NCBI RefSeq assembly: GCF_905332535.1
Contig: NZ_CAJOCF010000001.1
Location: forward strand, 434,001-498,000
Direction: 5' to 3'
From: Latilactobacillus fragifolii
GTDB lineage: Bacteria; Bacillota; Bacilli; Lactobacillales; Lactobacillaceae
Length of the DNA: 64,000 bases
Below, in pieces: positions 26,461 through 35,845 of this stretch. Position numbers and translations under genes: made by a program. Position 1 is the first letter of the stretch. Every line of letters begins with the position of its first letter. Under the pieces are notes generated by a model. It did no database searches, was not told the DNA's origin, and saw only the letters and a program-made list of their open reading frames with translations.

Positions 26461-28344
26461 TTAATTTGCATATTCGCTTAAATATTCCCAACGGCTCATT
26501 TTTTCATCTAGTTGTTGGTTGAGTTGATCCATTTGGGCTTGCCACTCTGCTAATTTACCGTAATCGGCACCGTTTGCGTTCATTTGTGCTTTGATGGTTT
26601 CAATCTGTTCGTCCAAGTGTTCCATGTCAGCTTCGATGTGCTCGTATTCTTTTTGTTCGGCATATGTTAATTTTTTCTTCGGCTTTTTAACTGGTGCTTC
26701 ATCAACTGGGGCGGCCGCTGCTTTAGGCGCTGCCTTAGTGGTGGTTGCTTTTTGTTTCGCTAAGTAATCGCTAAAAAGCCCCACTTCAGTACTAATTTGA
26801 CCGTTGCCTTCGAAAATAAGCAATTTGTCGGCAACTTGATCGAGGAAGTACCGGTCATGGGAGACCGTGATAACCGTCCCATTGAAATTTTCCAAGTAGT
26901 TTTCCAGAATTGTTAACGTCCCAATATCTAAATCATTGGTTGGTTCATCCAGTAATAGGACGTTTGGTTGTTGCATCAAAATCTTCAACAAATACAGGCG
27001 GCGTTTCTCACCACCAGAAAGTTTCCCAATCAATGTGCCATGCATTTGACGACTAAACAGGAATTGTTCTAACAATTGTGTGACACTGATCCGGTCCCCA
27101 TTTTTACCAATGACTTCTTCGCCGGCTTCTTGCAAGTAGGCAATGACTCGTTTATGAGGGTCGAGATCTTCATTTTGTTGCGTGTAGTAGCCAAGATTGA
27201 CGGTTTCACCGACAATTAGCTCCCCGCTATCCAGTGGTAGCCGTTGCGCCAGCACGTTTAAGAGTGATGATTTGCCTGCTCCGTTGACGCCACTAATCCC
27301 AATTCGATCGTTAGCTTGGACTAAAATACTAAAATCATCTAGAATCTGCCGATCACCAAGGCGTAAACTGGCATGCTTTAATTCGAGTACTTTTTTTCCT
27401 AACCGTGATTGCCCCATTTGAATATCGACTTCTGAGTCATCTGGTCCAGTGGTTAAATTCGCCTTTAAATCATTGAAGCGATTAATTCGGGCTTGTTGTT
27501 TGGTTGTTCGTGCCTTAGCCCCCGCTCGCATCCACGTTAATTCTTGCTTGTAGAGTTGTTGTTGCTTATGGGCAGCTTGTTGTTCACGTTCCAGGCGATC
27601 AGCTTTTTGAGTTAAGAATTGTTCATAATTACCATCGTATGAATAGAGTTGCCCACCATCGAGTTCGAAAATCTGGTTAGCAACCCGATCTAAGAAGTAC
27701 CGATCATGCGTCACAATTAAAAGGGCCCCTTGATATTGCGCCAACCGTTTTTCCAGCCATTCAATGGAATCAAAGTCCAAATGATTGGTCGGTTCATCCA
27801 AAATCAATAAATCAGGGCTTTCAATTAAGGCTTGTGCCAAGCCAACCCGTTTTTGTTGCCCCCCGGATAACGTATTGATTGGTTGGTCTAGATCCGTTAA
27901 GTGTAGTTGCGTCAATATGGTTTTGATATCCGTATCGACCGTCCAAGCATCCTGTTGTGTCATTTGGGCATCAGCCTGTTCATATTGCGCCTGCAATTTG
28001 AGATTAGTTGGATCTTGCGTATAAGCTACCAAGACCCGTTCATAATTTTGGATAGTCTTGAAGACCGGATTATCGCCGGCAAAAATGGCCGCCATAATAC
28101 TTAAATTCGTATCAAAACTTGGCTTCTGCGCTAAATAACTCATCGCATATTGATTAGGCGTTTCAATCTGGCCGCTATCGTATGAATCTGTGCCGGTAAT
28201 CGCGTTGAGCAACGTTGTTTTACCAGTCCCGTTAATGCCAACCAAGCCAATCCGGTCCCCTTCGCGGATTAAAAATGAGATATCTTCAAAAAGCGTTTTT
28301 TCGCCGTATGTCTTTGTTAAATGCGTTGCTGTCAATGTTTGCAA
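26461..28344 (-). CDS. ABC-F family ATPase (Uup/YfmR type)
   Basis: Cytosolic protein of 627 residues with two ABC ATPase domains and no membrane segments. Walker A motifs GINGTGKTT (near 37) and GVNGAGKSS (near 355), signatures LSGGQQKR and LSGGEKRR, and Walker B LLILDEPTNHLD and VLLLDEPTNDLD are complete. A charged linker (about 240-300) carries the P-site tRNA interaction motif region. After an Ala/Lys stretch a C-terminal coiled coil (about 560-627) gives the Uup-like architecture. ABC-F proteins of this type act on ribosomes. Start TTG with AAGGTG seven bases upstream. Confidence 0.86.
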   Translation of the reverse strand: MQTLTATHLTKTYGEKTLFEDISFLIREGDRIGLVGINGTGKTTLLNAITGTDSYDSGQIETPNQYAMSYLAQKPSFDTNLSIMAAIFAGDNPVFKTIQNYERVLVAYTQDPTNLKLQAQYEQADAQMTQQDAWTVDTDIKTILTQLHLTDLDQPINTLSGGQQKRVGLAQALIESPDLLILDEPTNHLDFDSIEWLEKRLAQYQGALLIVTHDRYFLDRVANQIFELDGGQLYSYDGNYEQFLTQKADRLEREQQAAHKQQQLYKQELTWMRAGAKARTTKQQARINRFNDLKANLTTGPDDSEVDIQMGQSRLGKKVLELKHASLRLGDRQILDDFSILVQANDRIGISGVNGAGKSSLLNVLAQRLPLDSGELIVGETVNLGYYTQQNEDLDPHKRVIAYLQEAGEEVIGKNGDRISVTQLLEQFLFSRQMHGTLIGKLSGGEKRRLYLLKILMQQPNVLLLDEPTNDLDIGTLTILENYLENFNGTVITVSHDRYFLDQVADKLLIFEGNGQISTEVGLFSDYLAKQKATTTKAAPKAAAAPVDEAPVKKPKKKLTYAEQKEYEHIEADMEHLDEQIETIKAQMNANGADYGKLAEWQAQMDQLNQQLDEKMSRWEYLSEYAN

Positions 28345-28376
28345 TATAAGTCACCTTTTTACTTTCGTTACTATCA

Positions 28377-28405
28377 ATCATAGCGAATAATCAGACGACT
28401 GACAA
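28377..28405 (-). promoter_or_regulatory. promoter of the ABC-F gene
   Basis: -35 TTGTCA (28400-28405), 17-base spacer, -10 TATGAT (28377-28382). The leader to the TTG start is only about 30 bases, too short for the attenuator often found before antibiotic-resistance ABC-F genes. Confidence 0.65.
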
Positions 28406-28444
28406 TCAAAATGACAAAAAGAATATCATAAACAGCCAATGAGC

Positions 28445-28483
28445 AAAAAAAACTCCTGACAACGATTAAGATTGTCAGGAGTT
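28445..28483 (-). terminator. terminator after the unknown gene
   Basis: AACTCCTGACAA ... TTGTCAGGAGTT, 12 perfect pairs with a 9-base loop, followed by a run of eight T on the minus strand. Confidence 0.9.
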
Positions 28484-28486
28484 AAC

Positions 28487-28948
28487 TTAAATTTCAGGGT
28501 ACATATCTGCAATTGTGTGTTCAGCATCAATCACGATGTATAAATGACCATTTTTTTGTGAGATTTGACTACTTTGATAAATATTATCTAAGCCACTATT
28601 ATCTTTGTTCTTGAATGGGAAATAAATTTGCATTGGTGCGCGATCTTGATCGTCTTCAAAGATTAAATCGAGTTTTTCGATGTCTTGGTACTTTGTTGCC
28701 CGCCCAAACATCCCCATTTCAAGCGACCCGGTATTGATATCTTCAGATTTAACATGATCGGCTTCCGGTAAAATTTCAGCTTTAAAACTCTTGCAAGGGT
28801 GAATCTCTTGCATTGGGCCGCCATTAATGCGGCCATAACTGGTGGTAACGCGGCTAATCCAAATATCATTTAATTCTTTGTGGCTGACGGTCCAAGCGTC
28901 ACCATTTCTAAAATAAAATTTTAATTCCTTAAAAACATGTTGTGTCAT
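28487..28948 (-). CDS. conserved-looking protein of unknown function
   Basis: 153 residues, not recognised. It is acidic, soluble, and has no signal peptide or membrane segment. The N-terminal half is compatible with a small beta-rich domain (HVFKELKFYFRNGDAWTVSHKEL, then ISRVTTSYGRING), and the C-terminal half has LDLIFEDDQDRAPMQIYFPF. It has a good AAAGGGTG site and its own terminator, and base use is like its neighbours, so it is a genuine gene. It lies between cca and the ABC-F gene, with no functional clue from context. Confidence 0.8.
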   Translation of the reverse strand: MTQHVFKELKFYFRNGDAWTVSHKELNDIWISRVTTSYGRINGGPMQEIHPCKSFKAEILPEADHVKSEDINTGSLEMGMFGRATKYQDIEKLDLIFEDDQDRAPMQIYFPFKNKDNSGLDNIYQSSQISQKNGHLYIVIDAEHTIADMYPEI

Positions 28949-29011
28949 CAATTATCACCCTTTCTGAATGTGCTTACATGGTTATTTTAACACACCTTCT
29001 GAGGGAATGGC

Positions 29012-30211
29012 TTAGTTTTGTGCAGCCCATTGCAATAATTGCGCTTGGTCATTTGGTAATTGGTCTAACACCACGGCTTTTTCGAGTCGTGCCAACATTT
29101 TACCCAGTTGCGGGCCAGGTTGATAACCATTTTTTATTAAGACTTGCCCATTGATGGCTAATTCAGCCTTTTGCTTAATTTGAAGTGCCGCATACTTTGC
29201 TTGCCACTGATCAACGGCTATTGGTTTGCTTGTCATCAATTGGGCAACGACTAACGTGATGGCTAATACGTGCTGGCCAGCTTGATAAAGCGCCCATTGA
29301 TCAGCAGAGCCATCTAAAATCATGGGCAGCAACACTAAACCTGCTTTAACTGCATCAAGCACATTATTAGCACTCTTCCAACGTTTTAATAATTGACCAG
29401 CAGCGGCGGGGGTTTTACCCAATAATGCATTGACTAATAGCCAAGCCGTCTCTTCATCGTGAATCTGTTGCGCAGGTAAGGCCGCTAATTTGGCTAATCC
29501 CGCTGCTTGATTCGCGAACTCTGGGCAATATTGATACAATCCGGTTTGCAAAAAAGTTTGTAAGCCATTTTGCCGCTGAATACCTTGCAGCAACTTCACA
29601 AATTCTACATGAATTCGTTCCACCGCAATTTTCGTCAGTAATTCAGCGTGTTTGGCAATCGCAGCTTGTGTTTCTGGGGTGACAGCAAATCCGAGCTGAC
29701 TTTCAAAACGGACGGCGCGCATCATGCGTAATGCATCTTCGTGGAAGCGTTCATCGGCTTGGCCCACTGCTCTGATTTGTTGTGCTTTTAAATCGGTAAG
29801 CCCATCGAATAAATCGATGATTTCACCATCGGCGCGCATCGCAAGCGCATTAATCGTAAAGTCCCGCCGTTGTAGATCTTCGGCTAATGACCGCACAAAC
29901 GTGACAGAATCGGGCCGTCTAAAATCTTGGTAGCCACTTTCTGTTCTAAAAGTTGTCACTTCATAGCCCGTCCCATGATCAAGAATCATCACAGTCCCGT
30001 GCTGAATCCCAGTATCGACAGTTCGTTTAAAGATTTGCTTCACTTCTGCTGGGTACGCGGACGTTGCAATATCGACATCGTGAATCGGCAAGCCTAATAA
30101 ATAATCGCGGACACTACCACCGACAAAATAGGCTTCAAAACCCGCTGCTTCAATTTGTTTTAAGATTGGTAGGGCGGCTTTAAATTCCGGCGCAAAGGTC
30201 GTTACTTTCAT
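29012..30211 (-). CDS. cca: CCA tRNA nucleotidyltransferase
   Basis: Adds or repairs the 3' CCA end of tRNAs. It has 399 residues. The head-domain signature FVGGSVRDYLLG with DVDIATSA holds the two catalytic Asp; RRDFTINALA, RFHEDALRMMRAVRFESQLGF and the neck motif EALR-like ERIHVEF follow. The helical tail fills residues about 210-399. AGAGGGA precedes ATG. Position near the HU and thyA genes is usual for lactobacilli. Confidence 0.94.
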   Translation of the reverse strand: MKVTTFAPEFKAALPILKQIEAAGFEAYFVGGSVRDYLLGLPIHDVDIATSAYPAEVKQIFKRTVDTGIQHGTVMILDHGTGYEVTTFRTESGYQDFRRPDSVTFVRSLAEDLQRRDFTINALAMRADGEIIDLFDGLTDLKAQQIRAVGQADERFHEDALRMMRAVRFESQLGFAVTPETQAAIAKHAELLTKIAVERIHVEFVKLLQGIQRQNGLQTFLQTGLYQYCPEFANQAAGLAKLAALPAQQIHDEETAWLLVNALLGKTPAAAGQLLKRWKSANNVLDAVKAGLVLLPMILDGSADQWALYQAGQHVLAITLVVAQLMTSKPIAVDQWQAKYAALQIKQKAELAINGQVLIKNGYQPGPQLGKMLARLEKAVVLDQLPNDQAQLLQWAAQN

Positions 30212-30347
30212 GGATAATCCCTCTTATCTAATAATTAACTGTTTCGGATGCTATTTATCATACCACAATCATTACAGACACCAAATAGCTAGGACTGTTT
30301 TTACAGCCTACGCCGTGCTGTATTTAAGCTATCTAAAGGGGGGTTCA

Positions 30348-30467
30348 ATGACGAATCATCACACACTGCTGTCCATTGTCCACATTATCGAAAAAGAAAA
30401 AGAGCTGCCGGTGGGCCGTTCACACCTTCTTTTTGCCGTTGCGGTTTTAACACTGGCACTCAGTTGA
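30348..30467 (+). CDS. candidate 39-residue membrane peptide
   Basis: Short plus-strand frame beginning MTNHHTLLSIVHIIEKEKE and ending in a hydrophobic stretch LLFAVAVLTLALS just before the stop. An unusually strong site, AAAGGGGGG, sits five bases before ATG, and a terminator with T run on the plus strand starts ten bases after the stop. A weak -10 (TATTTA, about 30331) and -35 can be proposed. The 304-base gap between cca and the TPR gene holds no other gene. I do not recognise a family. It could be a small membrane protein, or chance. Confidence 0.4.
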   Translation: MTNHHTLLSIVHIIEKEKELPVGRSHLLFAVAVLTLALS

Positions 30468-30476
30468 ATAATCAAC

Positions 30477-30510
30477 AAAACGCCCGACTAAAATATAGGC
30501 GGGCGTTTTT
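30477..30510. terminator. bidirectional terminator between the small peptide and the TPR gene
   Basis: AAAACGCCCG ... CGGGCGTTTTT, about ten pairs, with T runs on both strands. It lies six bases beyond the TPR-gene stop on the minus strand and ten bases beyond the small plus-strand frame. Confidence 0.85.
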
Positions 30511-30515
30511 AAGCA

Positions 30516-31781
30516 TTATTGCATTGCTTGGTAATCATCATAGAGTGCTTGCATATCCATATCGTTTGGGACGCGTTTTAAATATTGTTTGAGGGCCGCC
30601 AACATTTCTGGCATCTGCGCCATTTCTTGGAAGAATAAAATTAAATCGTGTAAGAAAGCCGGGTTATCTTTTAAATCCGGATAAGCTAACAGATAATTTT
30701 CGCGCGCTTGGTCGCCATCATCAACCGCCATCTGTGATTGCGCTAGTGACCAGTATAAATCAGCCGTTGGTTTATGATTTTCAATCGCCTCTTGTAAGAA
30801 GGCAATATTTTCAATATGGCGTCCCTGACGGCGATAAACTTGACTCAAGGCACTAATTTCACCCATATTATCAGGATCAATCTTTAGTGCCTCGTTTAGC
30901 ATCTGTTCAGCAATCTCGTTATTCCCCAATTGAAGCGCTAAATCGCTCCCCTTTTGATAAAGCACCTCATTGTAGGCATCGTACCCAATTCCGGTCTGAA
31001 CGGTCACTAAGGCATCTTCTAATTGATTCTGTGCCGCTTGAGCTGTTGCCAAGTAGGCATAAAGCGACGTATATTGTGGATCAGTCGTCTGCAACTTGGT
31101 CAAGACCTCAATTGCTTTTTGATAGTCTTTAATTTGTAAATACAAAAAACCCATTTGGAATTGATCGTCTTCTGTTAGGAATTCTGGTGTCAATCCTTCA
31201 TAAATCTGTAGCGCTTCTTCAAAAGCGCCACTGCTAGCATAACTCGTTGCCAACCGCTTTTGAATATTTACCTGCCCGAATTCAACCACGTCTTGATCGA
31301 TAAGGGCTTCATAATAATTAGCGGCTTTGACATACTCACCCATTTCAAAATACAATTCAGCTAAAGCAAATTGTATTACGGGTTCATCAGGATATAAGCG
31401 TAAAGCTGTCAATAATTTCTGTTCACTAACTTCTGGTAAGCCCATTGTTTGATAGACATCAGCTGCAGTTAGAAGACTTTCGGCATACGCATTGGATTCT
31501 GACGTAATATCTGCCAACCAGTTCAAGGCATCGTCGTATTGACCATTGCTGACGGCAATATCGGCAAGTGTCGTTCTGATTTGGTCTTCATCTGGAAATT
31601 GTGCCAACAATTGTTGATAGATTGTCGTGGCTTGTTCTAAAAAACCCATGGCATATAGTTCTTCAGCTAAGCTATAAAGTGTATCCGGTTCATCCGCGGC
31701 TAAAGCCTGTTGGAAATAAGTTTGCGCTTGTTCTAAATTATTATCTTCCAATGCCGCAAGCATTTGTTCTGAATTCGTCAT
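30516..31781 (-). CDS. tetratricopeptide repeat protein, YpiA-like
   Basis: 421 residues built almost entirely of TPR units from about residue 5 to 415 (for example DTLYSLAEELYAMGFLEQA, ALAELYFEMGEYVKAANYYE, MGFLYLQIKDYQKAIEVL). There is no signal peptide, membrane segment or enzymatic domain, so it is probably a cytosolic scaffold for protein contacts. Similar genes lie beside HU and cca in other lactobacilli and beside aro genes in Bacillus (YpiA). The partner is unknown. AAAAAGGGTGG precedes ATG. Confidence 0.82.
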   Translation of the reverse strand: MTNSEQMLAALEDNNLEQAQTYFQQALAADEPDTLYSLAEELYAMGFLEQATTIYQQLLAQFPDEDQIRTTLADIAVSNGQYDDALNWLADITSESNAYAESLLTAADVYQTMGLPEVSEQKLLTALRLYPDEPVIQFALAELYFEMGEYVKAANYYEALIDQDVVEFGQVNIQKRLATSYASSGAFEEALQIYEGLTPEFLTEDDQFQMGFLYLQIKDYQKAIEVLTKLQTTDPQYTSLYAYLATAQAAQNQLEDALVTVQTGIGYDAYNEVLYQKGSDLALQLGNNEIAEQMLNEALKIDPDNMGEISALSQVYRRQGRHIENIAFLQEAIENHKPTADLYWSLAQSQMAVDDGDQARENYLLAYPDLKDNPAFLHDLILFFQEMAQMPEMLAALKQYLKRVPNDMDMQALYDDYQAMQ

Positions 31782-31835
31782 TTAACCACCCTTTTTCGAT
31801 TGTTCCATTTTAACATATTCGCAACCATTACCAAT

Positions 31836-31862
31836 AAAAAAAGACTGGGAAAAATCCCAGCC
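31836..31862 (-). terminator. terminator of the HU gene
   Basis: GCTGGGA-TTTT-TCCCAGT followed by CTTTTTTT on the minus strand, 14 bases after the stop codon of hbs. Confidence 0.92.
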
Positions 31863-31876
31863 GATTAATTGAATTC

Positions 31877-32152
31877 TTATTTAACAGAATCCTTTAATGC
31901 TTTACCTGGCTTGAATGCAGGTACCTTGCTTGCAGGAATCTTAATTTCTGCACCAGTTTGTGGGTTACGGCCCTTACGAGCTGCACGTTCACGTACTTCA
32001 AAAGTACCAAAGCCGATTAGTTGAACTTTGTCACCTTTTTTCAAAGTGTCTTGGATTGAACCAAATACTGCATCAACTGCAGCAGTTGCATCCTTCTTAG
32101 TTAAACCAGTCTTTGATGCTACGCTTTCGATCAATTGTGCTTTGTTTGCCAT
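31877..32152 (-). CDS. hbs: DNA-binding protein HU
   Basis: Histone-like nucleoid protein of 91 residues, starting [17 protein letters not shown] at 32152 with a perfect GGAGGTG site. The DNA-binding arm region [20 protein letters not shown] and the C-terminal [15 protein letters not shown] are classical. Single gene with its own promoter, a leader of about 100 bases and a strong terminator, as expected for an abundant protein. Confidence 0.97.
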   Translation of the reverse strand: MANKAQLIESVASKTGLTKKDATAAVDAVFGSIQDTLKKGDKVQLIGFGTFEVRERAARKGRNPQTGAEIKIPASKVPAFKPGKALKDSVK

Positions 32153-32202
32153 GTTTTTCACCTCCTGCTCATCACAGATAATCAGTAATTAATTACCGAA
32201 AC

Positions 32203-32224
32203 CATTTTTGAGTGGTCAAAAATG
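32203..32224 (-). other. hairpin in the HU mRNA leader
   Basis: CATTTTTGA-CCAC-TCAAAAATG on the minus strand, nine perfect pairs with a four-base loop, about 50 bases before the start codon and downstream of the promoter. It could influence stability or translation of the HU mRNA; the function is not shown. Confidence 0.45.
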
Positions 32225-32258
32225 ACGAAACAATGATTTGATCACTATTTCATTTTTT

Positions 32259-32287
32259 AATTTATCACACAAACCTAGTGATAGCAA
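32259..32287 (-). promoter_or_regulatory. candidate HU promoter
   Basis: -35 TTGCTA (32282-32287), 17 bases, -10 TAAATT (32259-32264). It would give a leader of about 100 bases. Confidence 0.5.
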
Positions 32288-32358
32288 GGAATTTCGCTAA
32301 AAAAACGGCATTCTGAGTAAATTAGTTAATCGTATTAGCAGATTTTTGAATAACCCCC

Positions 32359-33669
32359 TTATTTTCGTTGCCGAGGGATCAAATGGATTGGTGTACCAGT
32401 AAAATCAAAGGTTTTTCGTAATTGATTCTTCAAGAAACGCTGATATGAGAAATGAAGTAAGTTGACATCGTTTACGAAAACGACAAATGTAGGTGGTTGA
32501 ACTGCGACTTGTGTCATGTAATAAATGCGCAGGCGTTTCCCATTAATAGCTGGGGTTGGTGTCACCGTTGTTGCGTCCATCAAGACTTCGTTTAAGAGTG
32601 CTGATTGGATCCGACGATTTTGATTTTCACTCACTTGTTCAATCATCGCTGGCAAGTTTTGCAAGCGAACGCCAGTCTTAGCCGACACAAAGATGATTGG
32701 TGCATAGTCTAAGTATTGGAATTGATCGCGTACGTGATTTTCGAATTCTTTCATTGTGTGGTTGTCTTTTTTTAACGTATCCCACTTATTCACCACAATG
32801 ATAATCCCACGACCCGCTTCATGGGCGTACCCCGCGACTTTCTTATCTTGTTCACGAATGCCTTCTTCAGCGTTCAAAACAACTAATACAACGTCAGAAC
32901 GGTCGATGGCCCGTAAAGCACGCATTACGGCGTATTTTTCAGTATTTTCATAGACCTTACCCCGCTTACGGATTCCGGCAGTATCAATCATGGTAAATTC
33001 TTGATTATCTTCAGCCGTGAACTTTGTATCGATGGCATCACGCGTCGTCCCTTCAATTTGTGAGACAATCACGCGGTCTTCTTTTAACATCGCATTCACG
33101 AGTGATGACTTCCCAACATTGGGCCGACCAATCAAACTAAACTTGATGCTATCGTCTTCTTCTTCGTCTTCTTCAACGGGGAACTTGGCAACGGCGGCAT
33201 CTAAAAGATCCCCTATGCCTTGCCCATGGGCCCCTGAAACGGCAATTGGTTCGCCAAAGCCAAGACTATAAAAATCAAAAATATCTTGGCGTTGTTCTGG
33301 ATTGTCGGCCTTATTAACCCCAAGTAAGATGGGTTTATCAGCGCGGTATAAAATTTGTGCAACGCGTTCATCCGCATCGGTAACCCCTTCTCGGGCACTC
33401 ACTAAGAAGATGATCACGTCTGCTTCATCAATTGCAATTTCTGCTTGTTGTTTAATCTGTTCCATAAATGGTGCGTCACTAATTTCAATCCCACCGGTAT
33501 CGATTAGGCTAAATTCATGCCCTAACCATTCACTTGTGGTATAAATGCGGTCACGCGTAACCCCTGGCGTATCTTCAACAATCGAGATCCGCTCACCGGC
33601 AATGCGATTAAAAATCGTCGATTTACCGACATTAGGTCGACCAACAATGGCGATAACTGGTTTTGTCAT
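32359..33669 (-). CDS. der: ribosome biogenesis GTPase Der (EngA)
   Basis: Double GTPase needed for 50S subunit assembly. It has 436 residues from the ATG at 33669; an ATG three codons upstream lies too close to the GAAGGGA site. The first G domain has GRPNVGKST (10-18), DTGGIE and NKAD; the second has GRPNVGKSS near 182, DTAGIR and NKWD. The C-terminal KH-like domain ends [11 protein letters not shown]. The gene precedes hbs and follows rpsA as in most Firmicutes. Confidence 0.96.
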   Translation of the reverse strand: MTKPVIAIVGRPNVGKSTIFNRIAGERISIVEDTPGVTRDRIYTTSEWLGHEFSLIDTGGIEISDAPFMEQIKQQAEIAIDEADVIIFLVSAREGVTDADERVAQILYRADKPILLGVNKADNPEQRQDIFDFYSLGFGEPIAVSGAHGQGIGDLLDAAVAKFPVEEDEEEDDSIKFSLIGRPNVGKSSLVNAMLKEDRVIVSQIEGTTRDAIDTKFTAEDNQEFTMIDTAGIRKRGKVYENTEKYAVMRALRAIDRSDVVLVVLNAEEGIREQDKKVAGYAHEAGRGIIIVVNKWDTLKKDNHTMKEFENHVRDQFQYLDYAPIIFVSAKTGVRLQNLPAMIEQVSENQNRRIQSALLNEVLMDATTVTPTPAINGKRLRIYYMTQVAVQPPTFVVFVNDVNLLHFSYQRFLKNQLRKTFDFTGTPIHLIPRQRK

Positions 33670-33790
33670 TGTATTCATTCCCTTCGTTGTTCAGTGTACC
33701 CTGTCTGCGTCAAACTGACAAGGTCACTCCGACAAAGTCCGCTAAACTGTCGCTTCCTCTGCGTCGTACTAATCAAGCACCGACATAAAC

Positions 33791-33831
33791 GTAGGGTCTG
33801 GGACAAAACCTAGTTTTGTCCCAGACCCTAC
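33791..33831. terminator. terminator between rpsA and der
   Basis: GTAGGGTCTGGGACAAAAC and its complement around a CTAG centre, about 18 pairs; a T run follows on the plus strand (CCTTTTTG). It lies 26 bases beyond the rpsA stop. The rest of 33670-33790 holds no gene. Confidence 0.82.
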
Positions 33832-33856
33832 CTTTTTGCATATGACTTTAAAAAAA

Positions 33857-35068
33857 TTATTTATCGGTTAGTGTTTTACCAAGCATATCGCCGATACTAA
33901 AACCGGTTTCTTCTTCTGGCATGACATAGTCAGAAGGGGCGACATCTTCATGATCTGAATCCTTAGCGCCAGCAGGTTTTTCTTGAAGCGCTTTGATTGA
34001 TAACCCTAAACGTTGTTGTTCAGGATCAACTGATAAGACTTTGACTTGAACCGTTTGACCTTCTTCTAAAACATCGTTTGGGGTAGCGATGTGTTGATGT
34101 GAAATTTGTGAGATATGCACTAAGCCTTCAACCCCAGGGAAAACTTCAACAAAGGCGCCAAATGTAGTTAGTCGTTTAACGACCCCTTCTAAAGTACTTC
34201 CAACTGGTGCTTTATCAGCAATATCATCCCAAGGACCAGGTTGGGTATCTTTAATGGATAATGAAATCCGGCCTTTTTCTTGGTCTAAGCTTAAGACTTT
34301 CACTTGCACTTTTTGACCAACTTCTAAGACATCAGAGGGCTGGTTAATGTGATTGTATGAAATTTCAGAAATGTGGACTAAGCCATCAACGCCACCTAAA
34401 TCAATGAATGCGCCGAAGTTTGTTAAACGAGCAACTTCTCCTTCAACAACATCCCCTGGTAACATTTTTTCGAAAATAGCTTGCAACTTAGCTTGCCGTT
34501 CTTGTTCCAATAATGCCTTGCGTGAAAGGATTAGACGGTTTTCACTAGGTTCAATTTCAATAATTTGTAAAGTTAATTCTTGGCCTTTAAAGCTACTTAA
34601 ATCACGGACGAAACGATCAGAAATCATTGAAGCCGGTACGAAACCACGAACACCAGCATCAACGACTAAGCCGCCTTTAACCACATCGATGACTTTAGCT
34701 GTGATTGTTTCTTGATTAGCAAATTTTTGTTCAATTTCAGACCAAACTTTACGAGCTTCTAAGCGCCGTTTAGATAATAAGTAGCTCCCATTTTCTTTAT
34801 CGTTACCGATTCTTGAAATGACCACTAAATCTAATTGGTCGCCTACTTTGGCAACGTCTGCGATGTTTTCAATAGGTTGACTTGATAATTCTTTTTGAGG
34901 CACAACCCCTTCAACACCTGTTCCTTCGATGCCGACAATCACTTGTCGATCTTCAATTGCTAAAACTTCACCCTTAACAACGTCCCCAACTTTGACTTCG
35001 TGGACACTGTCTAAAGCAGCTGCCATTGCATCACTGCTTTGGGTGCTATTCAAATTAGCTTCACTCAT
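33857..35068 (-). CDS. rpsA: 30S ribosomal protein S1 (four S1 domains)
   Basis: 403 residues with four S1 RNA-binding domains at about 28-101, 119-186, 206-273 and 290-359, then a short acidic tail. Domains 3 and 4 carry the best motifs (NFGAFIDLGGVDGLVHISEIS and TFGAFVEVFPGVEGLVHISQIS). Proteobacterial S1 has six domains; four is normal for lactobacilli. It probably helps mRNA binding by the small subunit. AAGGAGG precedes ATG. The gene lies between cmk and der in the conserved order. Confidence 0.94.
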   Translation of the reverse strand: MSEANLNSTQSSDAMAAALDSVHEVKVGDVVKGEVLAIEDRQVIVGIEGTGVEGVVPQKELSSQPIENIADVAKVGDQLDLVVISRIGNDKENGSYLLSKRRLEARKVWSEIEQKFANQETITAKVIDVVKGGLVVDAGVRGFVPASMISDRFVRDLSSFKGQELTLQIIEIEPSENRLILSRKALLEQERQAKLQAIFEKMLPGDVVEGEVARLTNFGAFIDLGGVDGLVHISEISYNHINQPSDVLEVGQKVQVKVLSLDQEKGRISLSIKDTQPGPWDDIADKAPVGSTLEGVVKRLTTFGAFVEVFPGVEGLVHISQISHQHIATPNDVLEEGQTVQVKVLSVDPEQQRLGLSIKALQEKPAGAKDSDHEDVAPSDYVMPEEETGFSIGDMLGKTLTDK

Positions 35069-35162
35069 AGCTAAAATCCTCCTTAACGACTATCTATACA
35101 GATACTATTTTAGTTGATATCGATTCGGATTACCAGTTATTTTGCCTAGTTCAACGATAAAA

Positions 35163-35822
35163 TTACATATTTTTCTTTACAATTGCTAATATTGTGTCGA
35201 CTACTTCGTCGATTGTTAACTGGGTTGTATCGATTTCAATAGCGTCAGCCGCTTTTTTTAAGGGTGAAATTGCTCGTGTACTATCTTTTTGATCACGTAA
35301 TTCAATCTCGGCTTGTAACGTTGCTAACGGCGTCATAATCCCCTTAGCCGTATTTTCAGCGTAACGGCGTTTGGCCCGTTCTTGGGCACTGGCTACCATA
35401 AAAATTTTAACCTCAGCCGTAGGTAACACTGTTGTCCCGATATCGCGTCCATCCATGACCACTTGGCCTTGATCTGCAAGCTGACGTTGCCGGGCCACCA
35501 TTTCAGTCCGCACCCCGGCTAAAGCTGAGACTTGTGAGACGTTATTCGTGATTGCAGGTGTCCGAATGGCTAATGTAATGTCTTCACCATTTAAAAAAAC
35601 TTTTTGTCCTGCTTGATCAGGCTTGAATTGAATGTCTGCGTGTTTTAAAGCGGCTAAAATGCCCGCTTCATCCCCAAAATCTAAACCCAATTTTTGGGCC
35701 AATACAGTTGATGCTCGGTACATAGCCCCCGTATCAACATAGACAAACCCTAATTTAGTGGCCACAATTTTGGCGACCGTACTTTTCCCAGATGATGCTG
35801 GTCCATCAATTGCAATTTGCAT
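35163..35822 (-). CDS. cmk: cytidylate kinase
   Basis: Phosphorylates CMP and dCMP with ATP. It has 219 residues. The P-loop is GPASSGKST (7-15), followed by FVYVDTGAMYRA with the substrate-binding region, VMDGRDIGTTVLP, and the LID region RRYAENTAKG. AGGAGG precedes ATG. The order cmk-rpsA-der is conserved in Firmicutes. Confidence 0.96.
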   Translation of the reverse strand: MQIAIDGPASSGKSTVAKIVATKLGFVYVDTGAMYRASTVLAQKLGLDFGDEAGILAALKHADIQFKPDQAGQKVFLNGEDITLAIRTPAITNNVSQVSALAGVRTEMVARQRQLADQGQVVMDGRDIGTTVLPTAEVKIFMVASAQERAKRRYAENTAKGIMTPLATLQAEIELRDQKDSTRAISPLKKAADAIEIDTTQLTIDEVVDTILAIVKKNM

Positions 35823-35845
35823 ATTCTGCCTCCTGAAAAAATCAT

